A stretch of 64,000 bases of DNA from Polaromonas sp. 39-63-25 (GTDB taxonomy: Bacteria > Pseudomonadota > Gammaproteobacteria > Burkholderiales > Burkholderiaceae_C): the NCBI RefSeq assembly GCF_002278925.1, contig NZ_NCJH01000001.1, positions 1 through 64,000 of the forward strand, read 5' to 3'. The position numbers and the translations under genes are program-made. Within the stretch, counting starts at the first letter, position 1; each line of letters begins with the position of its first letter. The notes beneath the pieces were generated by a model. The model had not been told where the DNA came from and searched no databases. It saw nothing but the letters and a program-made list of their open reading frames with translations. Positions 1 to 8,649 of the stretch are shown in pieces.

Positions 1-195
1 CTGTGATAAGAAGGATTATCGCAATAGGATGCTTGTTAGCACAACATTTTCGCCAAATTTTTGCTGACGCCTTTCACAAAACACATGTGAAATGGCAGGC
101 AGGGCAACCAATATCTGCATTACTCTCCAGCAACCCCGCTCGATCCCCATTTCACTTTCGCGAGCTCAGCGTACGGCTGAGCCGACCTTTGGAGT

Positions 196-3100
196 ATGAG
201 CGCATTGTCAAGCACCAAAATACAGGCTTCAAGGCGCCTTTCCATTCTCTGCACAGAGGAGATTGACAGCCTTTTTGGCATGCCGCACTTCACCGAAGGT
301 GAACGTCATATCCACTTCGATTTGAGCCTCGAAGAGCGAGCGACCATCGACGCCGCGCGCACCATCACGGCGGGCGTCCATCTGGTACTGCAACTGGGTT
401 ACTTCAAAGCCAAGGCACAGTTTTTCGTTGTCAACCTTGACTACGTTCGACCTGACATCAACCATATCCTGACCCGCTATTACGCCGGCAGGTTGATGAA
501 CGAGGTGGGACCCTTGTCCAAGCCCACCCGGCTGACCCAGCAAAGAATCATCCTTGGGCTTTTAGGCTATCGCCTGTGTGGTGGCGATGAGAAGCAGGCG
601 CTGATTGCCTTGGCACAACGCTCGGCGATGCTGTCGACCCAGCCCAAATTCATTTTGCGTGAAGTGTTGGAGCACCTGTCAAACCAGCGCACGGTCGCGC
701 CGGGGTACACGTTTTTGCAGGATCTGGTGAGCCAGGCTGTCATCGATGAGCGCAAGCGTGTCACCAGAAAACTGGATGCCTCGCTGCCCGCCAACCTCCA
801 GCAATCTCTCAACACCTTGCTGCATGCGGACGACAAAATCCATCTGATCAATGTCCTGAAACACGAGGCGAATGATTTCAGCAACAAAGAGCTACGCCAG
901 GAGGTGGATCGCCGAAAGCAGTTGGCCCCCTTGCATTCCTTCGCCCAAACATTTCTGATCGATGCCACCTTGTCCAGTGAGAGCATCAAGTATTACGCCG
1001 GGCTGATCCAGTTCTACACCGTCTACAAGCTGCGCCGAATGGACGCCTCCACGGTGCGCCTTTATCTGCTGTGCTTTGCCTTCCACCGGTTTCGCCAAAT
1101 CAACGACAACCTGATCGAAGCGTTCATTCACCTGGTTGGGCAATTCGACAAGCAAGCCAAACTGGCGGCAAAGGCGGCCATGCTGCAGGCATCAGAGGAG
1201 GCCACCAGCAATTTGAAGGCCGCCGGCGAAGTGCTGGGCCTCTTTGTGGATACGTCAATCGCAAGTGATTGCCCGTTTTCCGCGGTCAAAGAACGTGCTT
1301 TCGGCTTGCTGGAGCCGGCGGCCTTTCCGTCGGTGACCAATTACCTGCGAAACGTCGCCTTTGACAAGCTCGACTATGAGTGGAGCTACTTCACCAGGTT
1401 GTCGCCAACCATCAAACGCAACTTGCGCCATCTCTTTTGTGACGTCGATTTTGCGGGACGGCTGGAGGATGCCCCGCTGGTGCGGGCGATCTCAGTGATG
1501 CAATCGCTGCTGCGCCAGAACAAGTCGCTTCGGCAGGCAGATTCCTCGAAGTTCCCCGAAGCCGTGATTCCCCTGGGTCTCAAAAAGCACCTGTATGTTG
1601 AATCCGTCGAGGGCGCAGAAAAGCACAAAACTCTGGACGTTGATCGCTACGAGTTTCTGGTCTACCGGCTGTTGCGCAACGCGCTGGAGTCCGGGGACTT
1701 GTACGTCAATCACAGCAATGAATTCCGCCAGTTTGAAGACGACCTGATCAGCGATGCCCGCTGGAGCCACAAAGACGCCGTCCTTGCTGAAATCGGGCAG
1801 CCCATTTTGCAGTCACCCATTGCAGAAACGTTGACCGGGTTGCGCACGAAGCTCGAAGACCGGTTGGTGGCGGTCAATCAGCGCGTGTCCGACTGCGTCA
1901 ATGCGTATATCAAAGTCGTCGGCCAAGGGGAGAAAAGGCGCTGGTCATTGATCTACCCAACGGCCCCGGAGACCGGCAACGGACCGTTTTATAGCCAGTT
2001 GCCTGGAATTGGCATTGTCGATCTGTTGCGCTTTGTGAATGGGGAGACGAATTTCCTGGACGACTTTAGGCATGTGCTCGATCGCGGTGTCAAGCATGCG
2101 CCGGACACCCGCGAAATCTTGGCATGTGTCGTGGCGTTCGGCACCAACATGGGTTTGGGCAAGATGGCCGAGGTCTCGGGCATGAGCCATGCCGCGCTGA
2201 TTACCACCGCACGCAGCTACTTGCGGCCGGAAACCGTGCACGCTGCCAATGACGCCATCAGCAATGCCACGGCCGCGCTGTCGGCCTTCAAGCTCTTCAA
2301 CATTCGTGAAGAGTTGCATTCCAGCAGTGATGGTCAGCGGTTCGGAACCCAGATCAACACCTTCAATTCCAGGTATTCGCCCAAGTATTTTGGATGGGAC
2401 AAGGGCGTGAGCGCCTGCACCGTCGTTGCCAACCACGTACCCATCAACGCCAAGATCATCGGCACCCATGAGCACGAAAGCCATTTTCTGTTCGATCTGC
2501 TGTACAACAACACGTCGGACATAAAACCCACTCGCCACTCGACTGATACGCACGGCACCAACCAGGTCAATTTCTGGATCCTGCATGCCTTCGGCTACAG
2601 CTTTGCGCCGCGATACAAGACCTTGCAAAAGAAAACGGCATCGCTGGTCGGCTTCAGCCTGCCAAGCCAGTACCCGGCTGACATGCTGATACGACCCGCC
2701 AACAAGGTCAACGAGGACCTGATCGTCAGTGAGTGGCCCAACATCCAGCGCATCATGGCGTCCCTGGCGCAAAAGGACACGACCCAGACCACGATCGTTC
2801 GCAAACTCAGCAGCTATGCCCGGCAAAACAGCACCAAAAAGGCCCTGTGGGAGTTGGACAACATCTGCCGCAGCATCTACATTCTGGATTTCATTGACGA
2901 TGTGGAGTTGCGCCAGAGTGTGCAAAAGGCTCTCAACCGGGGTGAGGCCGATCACCGGTTCCGCCGGGCGGTAGCCTTCATCAACGGCGGGAAGTTCAAG
3001 GTCCAGACGGAAACCGAGCAGCAGGTCTGGAATGATTGCGCACGGCGGATCGCGAACGCGGTCATTTACTACAACACGGCGCTGCTGTCCAAAGTGTACG

Positions 3101-3309
3101 AACAGAAAGTGGCGGCCGGGGATCTGGACGCCATCGCATTCATCCAGGGGATGTCGCCGGTGGCGTGGCAGCACGTGAACATGTTCGGGTCGTTCGAGTT
3201 CAGCGACGAAGATCCGGACATTGACATGGAAGCGCTGGCCGCCAGGTACGCTGACTCGGTTTTCTGGAGCAACGCCACACAACCGGGACAGCTCGATCTG
3301 TTTGATTGA
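196..3309 (+). CDS. tnpA: Tn3-family transposase
   Basis: A 1037-residue protein, close to the usual size of Tn3-family TnpA (about 970-1000). Visible features are an N-terminal DNA-binding region, a long helical middle, and the C-terminal DDE core: Asp712 in SSDGQRF, Asp784 in STDTHG and Glu917 in ALNRGEADHRFRRA, each in the family-typical setting. It would catalyse replicative transposition at terminal inverted repeats. The ATG at 196 has GGAG only one base upstream, so the in-frame TTG at 205 may be the real start. No resolvase, res site or convincing 38-bp terminal repeats were found; the left end may lie outside the window. The reading frame is intact, so it may be active. Confidence 0.93.
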   Translation: MSALSSTKIQASRRLSILCTEEIDSLFGMPHFTEGERHIHFDLSLEERATIDAARTITAGVHLVLQLGYFKAKAQFFVVNLDYVRPDINHILTRYYAGRLMNEVGPLSKPTRLTQQRIILGLLGYRLCGGDEKQALIALAQRSAMLSTQPKFILREVLEHLSNQRTVAPGYTFLQDLVSQAVIDERKRVTRKLDASLPANLQQSLNTLLHADDKIHLINVLKHEANDFSNKELRQEVDRRKQLAPLHSFAQTFLIDATLSSESIKYYAGLIQFYTVYKLRRMDASTVRLYLLCFAFHRFRQINDNLIEAFIHLVGQFDKQAKLAAKAAMLQASEEATSNLKAAGEVLGLFVDTSIASDCPFSAVKERAFGLLEPAAFPSVTNYLRNVAFDKLDYEWSYFTRLSPTIKRNLRHLFCDVDFAGRLEDAPLVRAISVMQSLLRQNKSLRQADSSKFPEAVIPLGLKKHLYVESVEGAEKHKTLDVDRYEFLVYRLLRNALESGDLYVNHSNEFRQFEDDLISDARWSHKDAVLAEIGQPILQSPIAETLTGLRTKLEDRLVAVNQRVSDCVNAYIKVVGQGEKRRWSLIYPTAPETGNGPFYSQLPGIGIVDLLRFVNGETNFLDDFRHVLDRGVKHAPDTREILACVVAFGTNMGLGKMAEVSGMSHAALITTARSYLRPETVHAANDAISNATAALSAFKLFNIREELHSSSDGQRFGTQINTFNSRYSPKYFGWDKGVSACTVVANHVPINAKIIGTHEHESHFLFDLLYNNTSDIKPTRHSTDTHGTNQVNFWILHAFGYSFAPRYKTLQKKTASLVGFSLPSQYPADMLIRPANKVNEDLIVSEWPNIQRIMASLAQKDTTQTTIVRKLSSYARQNSTKKALWELDNICRSIYILDFIDDVELRQSVQKALNRGEADHRFRRAVAFINGGKFKVQTETEQQVWNDCARRIANAVIYYNTALLSKVYEQKVAAGDLDAIAFIQGMSPVAWQHVNMFGSFEFSDEDPDIDMEALAARYADSVFWSNATQPGQLDLFD

Positions 3310-3375
3310 AATTTGGCCGGCCCTCAGAGGAGAAATCCGCTCGTTTTACCTTTTCGAGGGGATGGGCACATTTAG

Positions 3376-3438
3376 CCTCGTTGGAAATACGCGCCTCCTT
3401 CAGGCTCATACCTCGTTGGACAAGGCTGAGTATTGACT
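3376..3438. repeat. dispersed repeat, copy A, ending at a -35 box
   Basis: This segment is similar, by eye more than three quarters identical over about 57 bp, to 59075-59131. Both share GGAAATACG, TCAGGCTCA and TTGGACAAGGCT, and both end at TTGAC, which serves as the -35 box of the following operon. Copy A also has CCTCGTTGGA twice in direct orientation, at 3376-3385 and 3411-3420. Read on the minus strand it forms an open frame (SLVQRGMSLKEARIS) that carries a stop codon in copy B, so it may be the end of an old gene or mobile element. Confidence 0.65.
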
Positions 3439-3479
3439 TCACGCCGACATTCCTCTAATATGGCAACTGCTATATAGCA
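3433..3479 (+). promoter_or_regulatory. sigma70-type promoter with downstream palindrome
   Basis: A -35 box TTGACT (3433-3438) lies 17 bp from a -10 box TAATAT (3456-3461), near consensus on both. A perfect 12-bp palindrome TGCTATATAGCA at 3468-3479 falls near the expected transcription start and is a plausible operator for the GntR protein at the operon's end. The first gene starts 49 bp further on. Confidence 0.7.
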
Positions 3480-3527
3480 ATTTGAAAGATAAACCGCTGC
3501 TTCGGGCGGCGAAGGAGACAACTTTTC

Positions 3528-3821
3528 ATGATCCGCGCAATCATCCTCAACAACGGCGACAACGTCGCCACGCTGGTTGACCCCGGGAAAAAAGGCGAGG
3601 CGGTCACCCTCACCGGTGAAGCTACCGGAAACGTGACTCTGGCTGCCGACGTCGCTTTCGGCCACAAGCTCGCCACCCGCGGCATAGCCAAGGGCGAGCC
3701 CATCCTCAAGTACGGCAAGGTCATCGGCCAGGCCACCCAGGCCATCGGCCTCGGCGACCACGTCCACACGCACAACGTCGAGGCCCTCCGCGCCCGCGGC
3801 GACAGGAAGGAATCCAAATGA
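3528..3821 (+). CDS. UxaA-family lyase, small SAF-domain subunit
   Basis: A 97-residue SAF-domain protein (MIRAIILNNGDNVATLVD; later FGHKLATRGIAKGEPILKYG). It corresponds to the N-terminal part of altronate/galactarate dehydratases, encoded here as a separate gene. A roughly 97+385 residue split is also the architecture of (R)-sulfolactate sulfo-lyase SuyA/SuyB and related two-subunit hydroxy-acid lyases. It is the first gene after the promoter at 3433, has an AAGGAG Shine-Dalgarno, and overlaps the large-subunit start by ATGA, as expected for equimolar subunits. Substrate not determined; sulfolactate, altronate-like and galactarate-like acids are all possible. Confidence 0.82.
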   Translation: MIRAIILNNGDNVATLVDPGKKGEAVTLTGEATGNVTLAADVAFGHKLATRGIAKGEPILKYGKVIGQATQAIGLGDHVHTHNVEALRARGDRKESK

Positions 3822-4975
3822 CGTCCACTTTCTGGGGCTACGAACGCGCCAACGGCACGGTCGGAACCCGCAACCTCATCGCCGTGATCTCCGTGATGGA
3901 CAACTGCAACCCGGTCACGCGTGCCATTGCGGACGCTGTGCAGGGCACGGTGTACCTGCCTGGCTCGTACATCCGCGGCCAGCTCGGCAAAGACCGCGAA
4001 ACCACGCTCAAGGTCACGGCCGGCCTGTGCCTGAATCCGAACATCGCGGGCGTGGTCGCCGTCGGGCTGGAGCCGCGCACCACACGTGAACTGGTCGATC
4101 TGCTCGCAGCATCGGGCAAGCCCGTCGAGTCAGTCGATATCCAGTTGGCAGGTGGAACGATCAGCTCCATCGCCGCCGGCACGCGCGCCGCAGCGCGCAT
4201 GGCCCGCGATGCATCGAAACAGCGGCGTCGCGAATTCCCCCTGTCGAAGCTCTTGCTCGGGCTGGAATGCGGCGGCTCAGACACAACCTCGGGCCTGGCC
4301 TCCAATCCATCAATCGGTGTTGTTTCGGACAAAGTGATCTCCGGTGGCGGCACAGCCATCATCACTGAGACTTCGGAGTTCTTCGGCGCCGAGCACCTTT
4401 TCGCCGAGCGCGCCAGCAACCCCAGCGTGCGCGACCGGTTCCTCAACGAGATCAGCACACTCGAAAAGGAGATCATGGCGCTGGGCATCGATCTGCGCGG
4501 CTCCAACCCCACTCACGACAACATCCGCGGCGGCCTGACGACCATCGAGGAGAAGGCATTGGGTGCAATGGCCAAGGCGGGAAAGTCGGAACTGGTGGGT
4601 GTTCTCGGCTACGGTGACGTCCCGGACCGCAACGGCCTGCATTTCATGTCCGGCCCGGCACCAGCGGTCGAATCGATCACCGGCCTGGCGGCTGGCGGCT
4701 GCCAGATCTGCATGTTTTCCACCGGCGTCGGCAACCCGATCGGCCACCCCGTGGCGACCGTCATCAAGGTTAGTGGCAACCGTAACACCATCGAAGCGTT
4801 TTCCGACAACGTCGACTTCGATGTGTCCTCGATCCTCGAAAAGAATGAAAGCATCAGCTCCGCAGGCGGCAGGCTCATGGAGTACATGCTGTCTGTGGCG
4901 AGCGGCGAGCTGACCACCTCGGAGGTGCTTGATACGCGTGAATCAGCCATCAGCCGATTCGGTCCATCCATGTAA
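3818..4975 (+). CDS. UxaA-family lyase, large catalytic subunit (SuyB/altronate dehydratase type)
   Basis: A 385-residue protein with the family motifs in order: GYERANGTVGTRN near residue 7, GLECGGSD near 149, NPTHDNIRGGLTTIEEKALG near 230, and PAPAVESITGLAAGG near 280. The family catalyses metal-dependent beta-elimination from a hydroxy acid. The length matches the stand-alone large subunit (SuyB-like) rather than the fused 490-residue UxaA. It is translationally coupled to the SAF subunit. The next genes, a Bug receptor and an Ldh2-type dehydrogenase, suggest uptake, oxidation and elimination of a 2-hydroxy acid; an Ldh2-type enzyme (ComC) also partners SuyAB in known sulfolactate pathways. 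The sulfolactate link is inference only. Confidence 0.85.
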   Translation: MTSTFWGYERANGTVGTRNLIAVISVMDNCNPVTRAIADAVQGTVYLPGSYIRGQLGKDRETTLKVTAGLCLNPNIAGVVAVGLEPRTTRELVDLLAASGKPVESVDIQLAGGTISSIAAGTRAAARMARDASKQRRREFPLSKLLLGLECGGSDTTSGLASNPSIGVVSDKVISGGGTAIITETSEFFGAEHLFAERASNPSVRDRFLNEISTLEKEIMALGIDLRGSNPTHDNIRGGLTTIEEKALGAMAKAGKSELVGVLGYGDVPDRNGLHFMSGPAPAVESITGLAAGGCQICMFSTGVGNPIGHPVATVIKVSGNRNTIEAFSDNVDFDVSSILEKNESISSAGGRLMEYMLSVASGELTTSEVLDTRESAISRFGPSM

Positions 4976-4996
4976 CACGGCGCCAAGGAGACAAAC

Positions 4997-5962
4997 ATGC
5001 ATCAAATCAAGAAAATTGCGAGCGCAGTCCTTCTGCTTGCCGCGTCCGTAGCCCATGCGCAGAACTTCCCTGACCGCCCTGTTCGCGTGATTTCGGCGTA
5101 TCCGCCCGCGGGCGGCGTCGACATCACGGCGCGCATCGTAGGCGCCGAATTGACCAAGCGCCTGGGACAGCCCGTGATCATCGAGAATCGCGCGGGCGCC
5201 GCGGGCACCATAGGTACTGCAGCGGTTGCGCGGGCGACCGCCGACGGCTACACCATCCTGATCACTGCGAACCCGTCGATCACAATCCTGCCGCAGTTCT
5301 CCAAGGTCGACTACGACCCGACAAGAGACCTGATTCCCATTGCAAAGGTCGGCGTGGCGCCCACCATCCTCGCCGTCAATACCGAGTCGCCCCTGCGCAA
5401 CATGAAAGACTTCCTGGAGGCCGGCCGCAAGAAGCCATCGAAGGTCTCAGTCGGCGTCCCGGGTGCCGGGTCCACTCCGCAGATCGAGCTGACCCTGCTT
5501 GGCGAAGCGGCCCAATCCGACATCACTATCGTTCCGTACCGCGGCGCCACCTTCATCGTGTCCGACGTCCTTGGCAGCCAGATCACCGGTGGCGCCATGG
5601 CCCTGCCGGCGATCGTGCCGCAGATCAACGGCGGCAAGATGCGCGGCTTGGCCGTGTTCTCGGAAACCCGCTCTTCGGTTCTTCCTGACGTGCCGACCGT
5701 TCGCGAAGCCAGCGGTGTGGCGCTGGATGTGTTCCCGACCTGGTACGGATTTTTCGCGCCTGCCGGCAGCCCGCCAGAAGCTATCATGCGGCTCGAGAAG
5801 GACATCCTTGCCGTGATGAAGGAACCCAGCGTGATCGCCAAGTTGAAGAAGGCTGGGACCGATGCGCTGCTGACCGGCTCGGTTGCGTTCGGCAAGGAAA
5901 ATGCGATCGAGGCGGCGCAACTGAAGGCGGCGGTTGAGAAGACCAAGATCAAGATGCAGTAG
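4997..5962 (+). CDS. Bug/TctC-type periplasmic solute receptor
   Basis: A 321-residue member of the Bug (Bordetella uptake gene) family. It has a Sec signal peptide of about 21 residues ending AHA, then the hallmark start FPDRPVRVISAYPPAGGVD, an ENRAGAAG loop and the central NPSITILP strand region. The start is set by AAGGAGAC eight bases upstream. The family binds small carboxylates, typically for a tripartite tricarboxylate transporter, but no TctA/TctB membrane gene lies in the window. It is therefore an orphan receptor, common in Burkholderiales. It sits between the lyase and the dehydrogenase of the same operon and presumably binds their substrate. Confidence 0.9.
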   Translation: MHQIKKIASAVLLLAASVAHAQNFPDRPVRVISAYPPAGGVDITARIVGAELTKRLGQPVIIENRAGAAGTIGTAAVARATADGYTILITANPSITILPQFSKVDYDPTRDLIPIAKVGVAPTILAVNTESPLRNMKDFLEAGRKKPSKVSVGVPGAGSTPQIELTLLGEAAQSDITIVPYRGATFIVSDVLGSQITGGAMALPAIVPQINGGKMRGLAVFSETRSSVLPDVPTVREASGVALDVFPTWYGFFAPAGSPPEAIMRLEKDILAVMKEPSVIAKLKKAGTDALLTGSVAFGKENAIEAAQLKAAVEKTKIKMQ

Positions 5963-5977
5963 GCGAAACGAGACTAC

Positions 5978-7030
5978 ATGCCACGCTATCGTGCCGCTGA
6001 CCTGATCCGCTGGGCCGGCGATATCCTGCAGACCGCCGGTGTGCCACCGCAAGACGCGGGTCACACCGCGCGCTTGCTGGTGCGAAGCGATCAGCGCGGT
6101 TACGGCACACATGGCCTGGCGCGCCTCACCTCTTACATCGAGCGCCTCGGGGACAACGCGTTCAATGCCCGACCCGATTTCGATCTGCAGCGCAACGGGG
6201 CCGCCTGGACGGTGGACGCGGACGGCGCGCTCGGCCAGGTGGTGGGGATGCATGTGCTCGATGCTGCGCGGCCCTACCTGCAAAACGAGCCGCTGCTGTG
6301 GGTCACCGTGCACCACACCGGACACCTGGGTGCGCTGGGCATCCTGGCACTGGAAGCAGCCGAAGCCGGCTTCATCTGCCTGATGGGGCAGCGTACGCCG
6401 CCCCTGCTCGGCCTGCCGGGCTTTCATCGTCGCGCCATCGGCCACAATCCCTTCGCCTTCGCCGCTCCCGCCGGTCCCGGGCGTGCGCCGCTGGTTTTCG
6501 ACATGGCTTGCAGCGTGGCCGCGCGGGGCCATATCCTGCTGGCCGCGCGTGAAGGCAAGCCGGTGCCGGCTGAATGGGCGCTCGACCGCCAGGGCGCGCC
6601 CACCACAGACGCAGAAGCGGCCGCTGCCGGCATGCTGCAGCCCGCCGGCGGGTACAAAGGCATGGGGCTGGCGATGATGATCGAATGCATGGCAGCCGCT
6701 CTGGGCGCGAAGCCGGATGCAGCCAGCGGTACCGCAATGCAACTGGCCGCCGGAGGCGCGGTGAGCCGCGAGAGCGCCTTTTTCCTGTTCCTGAACCCCG
6801 CCGTGGCCGGGGACGGAGAAGCCTTCACCAGCTACATGCGCCACTGGATCGACTACTACTTGGAAAGCGGCGACGGCGAGGCGCGCGTTCCAGGGCAGCG
6901 CGGTGAAACCCTGGAGATGGCATCGTCCACCTCCGGCCTTGCTTACCCCCCAGGGGTCGATGCGGAGCTGCAGCGCCTGGCCGAAAGACTGGCCATTGCG
7001 CTGCCGCCGCCGCTGGCGCCGGAACCCTGA
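5978..7030 (+). CDS. Ldh2/malate-lactate-type NAD(P)-dependent dehydrogenase
   Basis: A 350-residue member of the Ldh2/MDH2/YbiC family, the non-Rossmann group that includes malate, ureidoglycolate and (R)-sulfolactate (ComC) dehydrogenases. Recognisable motifs are RGYGTHGLARL (usual SHG motif, here THG) near residue 44, VHHTGHLGALG near 110, GHNPFAFAAPAG near 150, the DMACSVAARG strand near 169, and GGYKGMGLAMMIE near 223. It probably oxidises a 2-hydroxy acid to a 2-oxo acid. It follows the Bug gene by 15 bp in the same operon. The C-terminal 30 residues are Leu/Ala/Pro-rich and poorly conserved in character. Confidence 0.85.
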   Translation: MPRYRAADLIRWAGDILQTAGVPPQDAGHTARLLVRSDQRGYGTHGLARLTSYIERLGDNAFNARPDFDLQRNGAAWTVDADGALGQVVGMHVLDAARPYLQNEPLLWVTVHHTGHLGALGILALEAAEAGFICLMGQRTPPLLGLPGFHRRAIGHNPFAFAAPAGPGRAPLVFDMACSVAARGHILLAAREGKPVPAEWALDRQGAPTTDAEAAAAGMLQPAGGYKGMGLAMMIECMAAALGAKPDAASGTAMQLAAGGAVSRESAFFLFLNPAVAGDGEAFTSYMRHWIDYYLESGDGEARVPGQRGETLEMASSTSGLAYPPGVDAELQRLAERLAIALPPPLAPEP

Positions 7031-7053
7031 CCCCCCACACAAACGAGGAACAC

Positions 7054-7506
7054 ATGCTGGTTACTTCCCATCTTGAAAAGATCGACCGCTTCGAAGCGGC
7101 CATGGCCCGCCTGGACCCGCTGGACGACTTCGAACTGTGGTTCTGGAGTGCCATGGTGTCCGGCACCAACGCCGTCAACGCCGCGCTGCACCTGGCCCAG
7201 GTCACTCCAGCTGAGCATGCTTACCCGTCCCAGCCCGGGGTGTACTACGTGCCGGATGCACAAGGCCACCGGCCGGCCCTGAAGGAACTGGGCGACGTGC
7301 TGCACGTTGGCCGGCCCCCCATCAAGGCGCCCGTCCCACCCGACATCCACCGAATGATGGAAGCCATGGAAAAGATCGAAGCCTTCCGTGACCCCTGTAC
7401 CCGCGGCGACATGCAGCCCAGCGCGGAAATCGTGCGAGAGTGCGATGCCGCCTACCGGGAGTGCACGCACCTGCTGCGCAAGCGCCTTGAGGAGCACCAG
7501 TCATGA
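7054..7506 (+). CDS. small helical protein of unknown function, paralogue of the next gene
   Basis: A 150-residue protein of no family I recognise. It resembles the following 128-residue protein in two blocks: near residue 30 (SAMVSGTNAVNAALH here, AAMLAGTHWLNAALH there) and near residue 110 (IEAFRDPCTRGDM here, IEDLRPLHVRGDV there). Composition suggests a soluble helical protein without a signal peptide. A GAGG Shine-Dalgarno precedes the ATG. It is cotranscribed with the dehydrogenase and overlaps the next gene by four bases. A tandem pair of divergent copies suggests a heterodimer. The R-x4-H-like helices recall HEPN or four-helix folds, but this is only a guess. Confidence 0.75.
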   Translation: MLVTSHLEKIDRFEAAMARLDPLDDFELWFWSAMVSGTNAVNAALHLAQVTPAEHAYPSQPGVYYVPDAQGHRPALKELGDVLHVGRPPIKAPVPPDIHRMMEAMEKIEAFRDPCTRGDMQPSAEIVRECDAAYRECTHLLRKRLEEHQS

Positions 7507-7889
7507 GCCCCGAGCAGCACCGCCAGAAGGCACTCAAGATCGAACGCTCGCTGGCCAAACTGACGCCGGAGCTGGTGGAGATACGCATCGAGGCTGCCAT
7601 GTTGGCTGGCACCCACTGGCTCAACGCCGCGCTTCACCACCTGGGCGCCAATAGCGCCGAGAGCGACGTCATGCACACCTACATGCTCACCGTCAATGAG
7701 TTCCGGCGGCTCTCGGCCGCCGACGCGCAGCTGGTCGCCATGCTGGCCGAGATCGAGGACCTGCGGCCCCTGCACGTTCGAGGCGACGTGTTAGGCGGGC
7801 GAGAAGCCGCCGACCATGCTTGTGCGCTGCTGGGGCGCATACGGCAGATCGCAGAGAATCCGGTTGTTCCAGCCAACTCCAGTCTTTGA
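7503..7889 (+). CDS. small helical protein of unknown function, second paralogue
   Basis: A 128-residue protein starting at an ATGA overlap with the preceding gene and ending in a TGATG overlap with the GntR gene. It shares two conserved blocks with its upstream neighbour (AAMLAGTHWLNAALH near residue 31 and RGDVLGGREAADHACALL near 92) but lacks the central proline-rich stretch of the first copy. No signal peptide or membrane segment is seen. Tight coupling on both sides implies a role tied to the operon's substrate or to the regulator; the function is unknown. Confidence 0.72.
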   Translation: MSPEQHRQKALKIERSLAKLTPELVEIRIEAAMLAGTHWLNAALHHLGANSAESDVMHTYMLTVNEFRRLSAADAQLVAMLAEIEDLRPLHVRGDVLGGREAADHACALLGRIRQIAENPVVPANSSL

Positions 7890-8602
7890 TGAACCCCGTG
7901 ACCACCAAGATTCGCCACATCGCCGACGCAATCCTCACCGACATCTCCACCGGCCGCCTTCGCAACGGTGACCGCATTGAATCCGAGCGCAAGCTGACCC
8001 AGGTGTTCGGGGTCAGCCTGGGCACCGTGCAGCGTGCGCTCGAAGAGCTGGCCCATCGCGGCGTGCTGGCACGCGAACACGGGCGCGGGACTTTCGTTCG
8101 CGTCATCGGCAGCTCGGTGGACGCACGCTACATCCGGTTCCGCAATCCGGCCGGAGAGGACATGCCGGTCTTCTGGCAGATCCTGGGACGCCGCAAGGTG
8201 AAGACCACCGCCCGCCTGGCCCAGTTCTTCGGCGCCAACGAGTCGCTGATCCGAATCGACCGCAGCATCGACGTCAACCGGCAATTCGTGCTGATCAGCC
8301 AGTTCTTCCTGACGGAGGCGAACTTCGAGGCGCTGACGCGCGGCGAAGATCTGAAGGACAACGTCAACTTGCGCAAATTCCTGTCGGAGCGCCTGGCGTT
8401 GCCCACACTGCGGCTGGAGCAGTTGGTCGGCTTTGAGCGCATGCCGGCTGAAGTAGCGCGCCTTCTCAAAGTTCGCGTGGACGAGCCGTGCTTTGCGATG
8501 GAGCTTCGCGGTTACAGCGTCAGCGACCGTCCTCTGTACCTGCAGCGAATCATGGGTGAGCCCTTCGAAGGTGCATCGCTGCTGATAGATGTCAATATGT
8601 AA
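7889..8602 (+). CDS. GntR-family (HutC/UTRA type) transcriptional regulator
   Basis: A 237-residue protein when started at the ATG at 7889, which overlaps the stop of the preceding gene; a longer frame exists upstream but would run through that gene. The N-terminal winged helix is typical (GRLRNGDRIESERKLTQVFG, then SLGTVQRALEELAHRGVLAREHGRGTFV), followed by a UTRA effector domain from about residue 85. It probably senses the substrate of this operon and regulates the promoter at 3433, where a 12-bp palindrome could be its operator. As the last gene it would be autoregulated. Confidence 0.9.
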   Translation: MNPVTTKIRHIADAILTDISTGRLRNGDRIESERKLTQVFGVSLGTVQRALEELAHRGVLAREHGRGTFVRVIGSSVDARYIRFRNPAGEDMPVFWQILGRRKVKTTARLAQFFGANESLIRIDRSIDVNRQFVLISQFFLTEANFEALTRGEDLKDNVNLRKFLSERLALPTLRLEQLVGFERMPAEVARLLKVRVDEPCFAMELRGYSVSDRPLYLQRIMGEPFEGASLLIDVNM

Positions 8603-8649
8603 TGGCCCGCGGGCATCCTCGGCCCCATGGCCGTCCTTGCACCTAGTGT

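Noticed and set aside
1..195. Left terminal inverted repeat of the Tn3 element.
   Set aside because: No GGGG-type 38-bp repeat was found here, nor a matching partner after 3309; the element end is either lost or outside the window.
1945..3282. A 445-codon minus-strand open frame opposite the Tn3 transposase.
   Set aside because: It is a shadow frame of the high-GC transposase gene, with low-complexity His/Asp/Val-rich text and no domain; the plus strand has the full catalytic motifs.
5447..7042. A 531-codon minus-strand open frame opposite the Bug and Ldh2 genes.
   Set aside because: Antisense shadow: it spans two real genes and the gap between them and has no recognisable family text.
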